From positions 1 through 6,578 of the forward strand of contig CAZVQR010000032.1 of the NCBI GenBank assembly GCA_964629505.1: a stretch of 6,578 nt of DNA, given 5' to 3'. Made by a program: the position numbers and the translations under genes. Origin of the DNA: 2-02-FULL-44-35 sp964629505 (GTDB taxonomy: Bacteria > Patescibacteriota > Minisyncoccia > Phycocordibacterales > DSPV01). The notes under the pieces were generated by a model. That model was not told where the DNA came from, searched no databases, and worked only from the letters and a program-made list of their open reading frames with translations. Shown piece by piece: positions 5,491 through 6,578 of this stretch. Within the stretch, counting starts at the first letter, position 1, and each line of letters begins with the position of its first letter.

Positions 5491-5979
5491 ATGGTTACCT
5501 ATTCTCCAAAAAGCTTGAAGGTTTTGGATGTCGGGCGGTATTTCTTGTTTCTAGCCAATCAAGATAAAAAACCTATTACAAACAAAAAACTTCAAAAACT
5601 TGTTTATTATGCGCAGGTTTGGTCTTTGGTGTTAAACGGTAAAAAACTTTTTAACGAACCGATTGAGGCGTGGGTTCACGGACCGGCAGTACGAAGTTTG
5701 TATGGGCAATACAAAGGATTCGGTTTTAATCCGATACAAGAGGATGTAAAATCCGATTCAATAAGAATTTTTGGTAAGGAAAAAATATTACTCAATGAGA
5801 TATGGAAAGTGTACGGTGGTTTTGATGCTGGTTATTTGGAAATGCTTACACATTCCGAAAAACCATGGCAAGAAGCCAGGGAGGGTTTGCAAAGTTACGA
5901 AAACTCGGGAAACAAAATTTCTCTCAAGACGATGAAAGGCTATTATTCAGAAAAACTTGAACAGATTCAAAAGAAATGA
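5491..5979 (+). CDS. Panacea-domain (DUF4065/SocA-like) antitoxin
   Basis: This is a 162-residue protein. The Panacea domain fills nearly all of it. VLDVGRYFLFLA is at 11-22, the hallmark ITNKKLQKLVYYAQ at 29-42 and EAWVHGPAVRSLYGQYKGFG at 59-78. LTHSEKPWQEAR (119-130) is the 'tH..(P)W' region near the end, followed by the C-terminal helix with GYYSEKLEQIQ. Proteins of this domain (GepA, SocA of Caulobacter, PanA) neutralise unrelated toxins encoded next door. SocA also acts as a proteolytic adaptor for its toxin. The stop TGA overlaps the next start as ATGA, the usual tight coupling of antitoxin-first pairs. The ATG at 5491 gives the normal N-terminal distance to the domain. The two genes look more A/T-rich than rny or the Cys-module gene, which fits acquisition by transfer. 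Family is firm; the toxin-antitoxin role is inferred from family and context. Confidence 0.9.
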   Translation: MVTYSPKSLKVLDVGRYFLFLANQDKKPITNKKLQKLVYYAQVWSLVLNGKKLFNEPIEAWVHGPAVRSLYGQYKGFGFNPIQEDVKSDSIRIFGKEKILLNEIWKVYGGFDAGYLEMLTHSEKPWQEAREGLQSYENSGNKISLKTMKGYYSEKLEQIQKK

Positions 5980-6419
5980 CGGACATCCCTAAACGAGTTA
6001 CCGAACCAATTGGTGAAAATGGAGAAATACCTCGAGGTGTCGCAGAAATGCCCCAGGAAACGGAAGCACCCGAGGTAAGTCCTTATGTTATATCGTTTGC
6101 AAGATACAACGAGAGAATGTGTGAAATCTCTAAGTTGGATAATAATAAAGCCAGAAAAGCAATAGAAACATTCAAAATTATCGGAACGAAAATCCGTTCT
6201 ACCACTGATTTTCAAAAATTTTATGTTGACAGAATACCAGTGCGAGGTGAAGGAGAATACAAAAAACTTTACAATGGCTTAGGAGATGATATTGAAATCA
6301 AAGAAATAAAACTTCAGCAAAAAGCTAGAATATTTTATTTTGACATTGAACCGGAGCGAACATTTTATGTTGTCGCTATAACTCAGAATCATTTAGAAAC
6401 CGCTAAAGTCAGGCGATAG
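5976..6419 (+). CDS. putative toxin partner of the Panacea antitoxin, RelE/ParE-like C-terminal half
   Basis: This is a 147-residue protein with no confident family. Residues 1-35 are Pro/Glu-rich and probably disordered (VTEPIGENGEIPRGVAEMPQ). Residues 36-80 look helical with many Lys and Arg. Residues 94-136 (EYKKLYNGLGDDI, EIKEIKLQQKARIFYFDIE, RTFYVVAITQNH) have the 'linker then two beta strands with Arg-x-(F/L)-Y-(F)' rhythm of RelE/ParE/HigB toxins. The protein ends in a basic KVRR tail. The typical RelE catalytic terminus is not obvious, so activity and target cannot be stated. No signal peptide or TM segment is seen, which argues against a membrane-pore toxin. It overlaps the antitoxin gene by 4 nt and follows it, as panA-panT pairs do. 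Alternatives are a modulator of the antitoxin or an unrelated small protein. Confidence 0.7.
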   Translation: MTDIPKRVTEPIGENGEIPRGVAEMPQETEAPEVSPYVISFARYNERMCEISKLDNNKARKAIETFKIIGTKIRSTTDFQKFYVDRIPVRGEGEYKKLYNGLGDDIEIKEIKLQQKARIFYFDIEPERTFYVVAITQNHLETAKVRR

Positions 6420-6545
6420 GAAACTTTTACTTTGAGCATAGCCATCGCCTTTGAGGATAGCCCGCAGGCGAGATTGCTTGGCACGACGTGGTGTAATTCT
6501 GCGAAGCTTTAGCGAAGCAGAAGTATGCCACGGCGGAAGCCGCCG
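6411..6545. repeat. structured non-coding tail with several palindromes
   Basis: ATCGCCT (6444-6450) can pair with AGGCGAT (6411-6417, inside the toxin's last codons and stop) or with AGGCGA (6466-6471). Next, CGTGG (6487-6491) pairs with CCACG (6528-6532), enclosing TTCTGC (6497-6502) with GCAGAA (6517-6522) and an inner GC-TTTA-GC loop. CGGCGG (6531-6536) pairs with CCGCCG (6540-6545) around AAG. Two GCGAAGC heptamers lie in the middle hairpin, the same core as the 4922-4964 palindromes. No gene or tRNA fits. It could be a structured 3' UTR, a small RNA or a dispersed extragenic repeat. Confidence 0.5.
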
Positions 6546-6555
6546 AGGATTAAGG

Positions 6556-6578
6556 AAACCGGCCGCAGGAGCCGGTTT
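6556..6578 (+). terminator. terminal hairpin, cut by the window end
   Basis: AAACCGGC (6556-6563) pairs perfectly with GCCGGTTT (6571-6578) around a 7-nt loop. The 3' arm ends in TTT at the last base of the window, so whether a T-run continues is unseen. Position and shape suit an intrinsic terminator for the panacea cassette or for the structured tail before it. Confidence 0.55.

Noticed and set aside
5385..5567. 60-codon plus-strand frame upstream of and overlapping the antitoxin
   Set aside because: It overlaps the start of the well-supported Panacea gene in another frame. Its Ser/Phe-rich sequence has no domain, and it has no RBS.
6430..6549. 40-codon open stretch on the minus strand in the structured tail
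   Set aside because: It has no start codon, is bounded by TAA on both sides and coincides with the palindromes. The openness is most likely a by-product of GC-rich repeats, though a decayed gene cannot be fully excluded.
6420..6578. tRNA, tmRNA or RNase P RNA in the structured tail
   Set aside because: No TTCRA T-loop, acceptor-stem pairing or hallmark conserved blocks of those RNAs could be found.

Overview
The window reads as a piece of a small-genome bacterium, most likely Candidatus Patescibacteria/CPR (Parcubacteria-like). This is an inference from gene style, not from a marker gene. The clues are short compact genes, mostly without Shine-Dalgarno sequences, a single HU next to RNase Y, secreted Cys-module/Pro-rich proteins of unknown family, and many short GC-rich intergenic palindromes. 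Stop codons are TAA, TAG and TGA, and the panacea gene ends in TGA inside an ATGA overlap with the next gene, so nothing points to TGA recoding.

Layout. (1) Bases 2-760, +: the C-terminal part of an extended-SDR nucleotide-sugar epimerase, cut by the window start, with a weak terminator over its stop. (2) 827-2752, +: a two-gene unit made of a small single-TM protein with three NPF motifs and, 12 nt downstream, a 550-residue secreted protein. The latter has six modules of invariant cysteine spacing (C-x5-C-x3-C-x8-C) and a Pro/Gly-rich tail. (3) 2770-2800: a perfect palindrome flanked by A and T runs, probably a bidirectional terminator between convergent genes. (4) 2823-4751, -: HU and, upstream of it, RNase Y. 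HU has its own convincing promoter after rny. (5) 4752-5043: a 292-nt divergent intergenic region holding a putative rny promoter, two mutually inverted GCGAAGC palindromes and an 8+8 bp dyad. (6) 5044-5298, +: a small protein resembling the DUF5678 type, with a good RBS and its own terminator. (7) 5491-6419, +: a two-gene cassette with a 4-bp overlap. It encodes a Panacea/DUF4065 (SocA-like) antitoxin and an uncharacterised basic protein with a RelE/ParE-like C-terminal half, which is the putative toxin. (8) 6411-6578: a highly structured non-coding tail with alternative pairings, ending in a hairpin cut by the window end.

Working picture. The left half serves the cell surface (nucleotide-sugar chemistry, and a membrane anchor plus a disulfide-rich secreted protein). 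The centre is housekeeping (mRNA decay and nucleoid). The right part is accessory: an orphan small gene, a probable toxin-antitoxin pair and palindromic repeats. The two most promising objects are the six-module Cys protein with its NPF partner and the Panacea-type cassette with an unassigned toxin.
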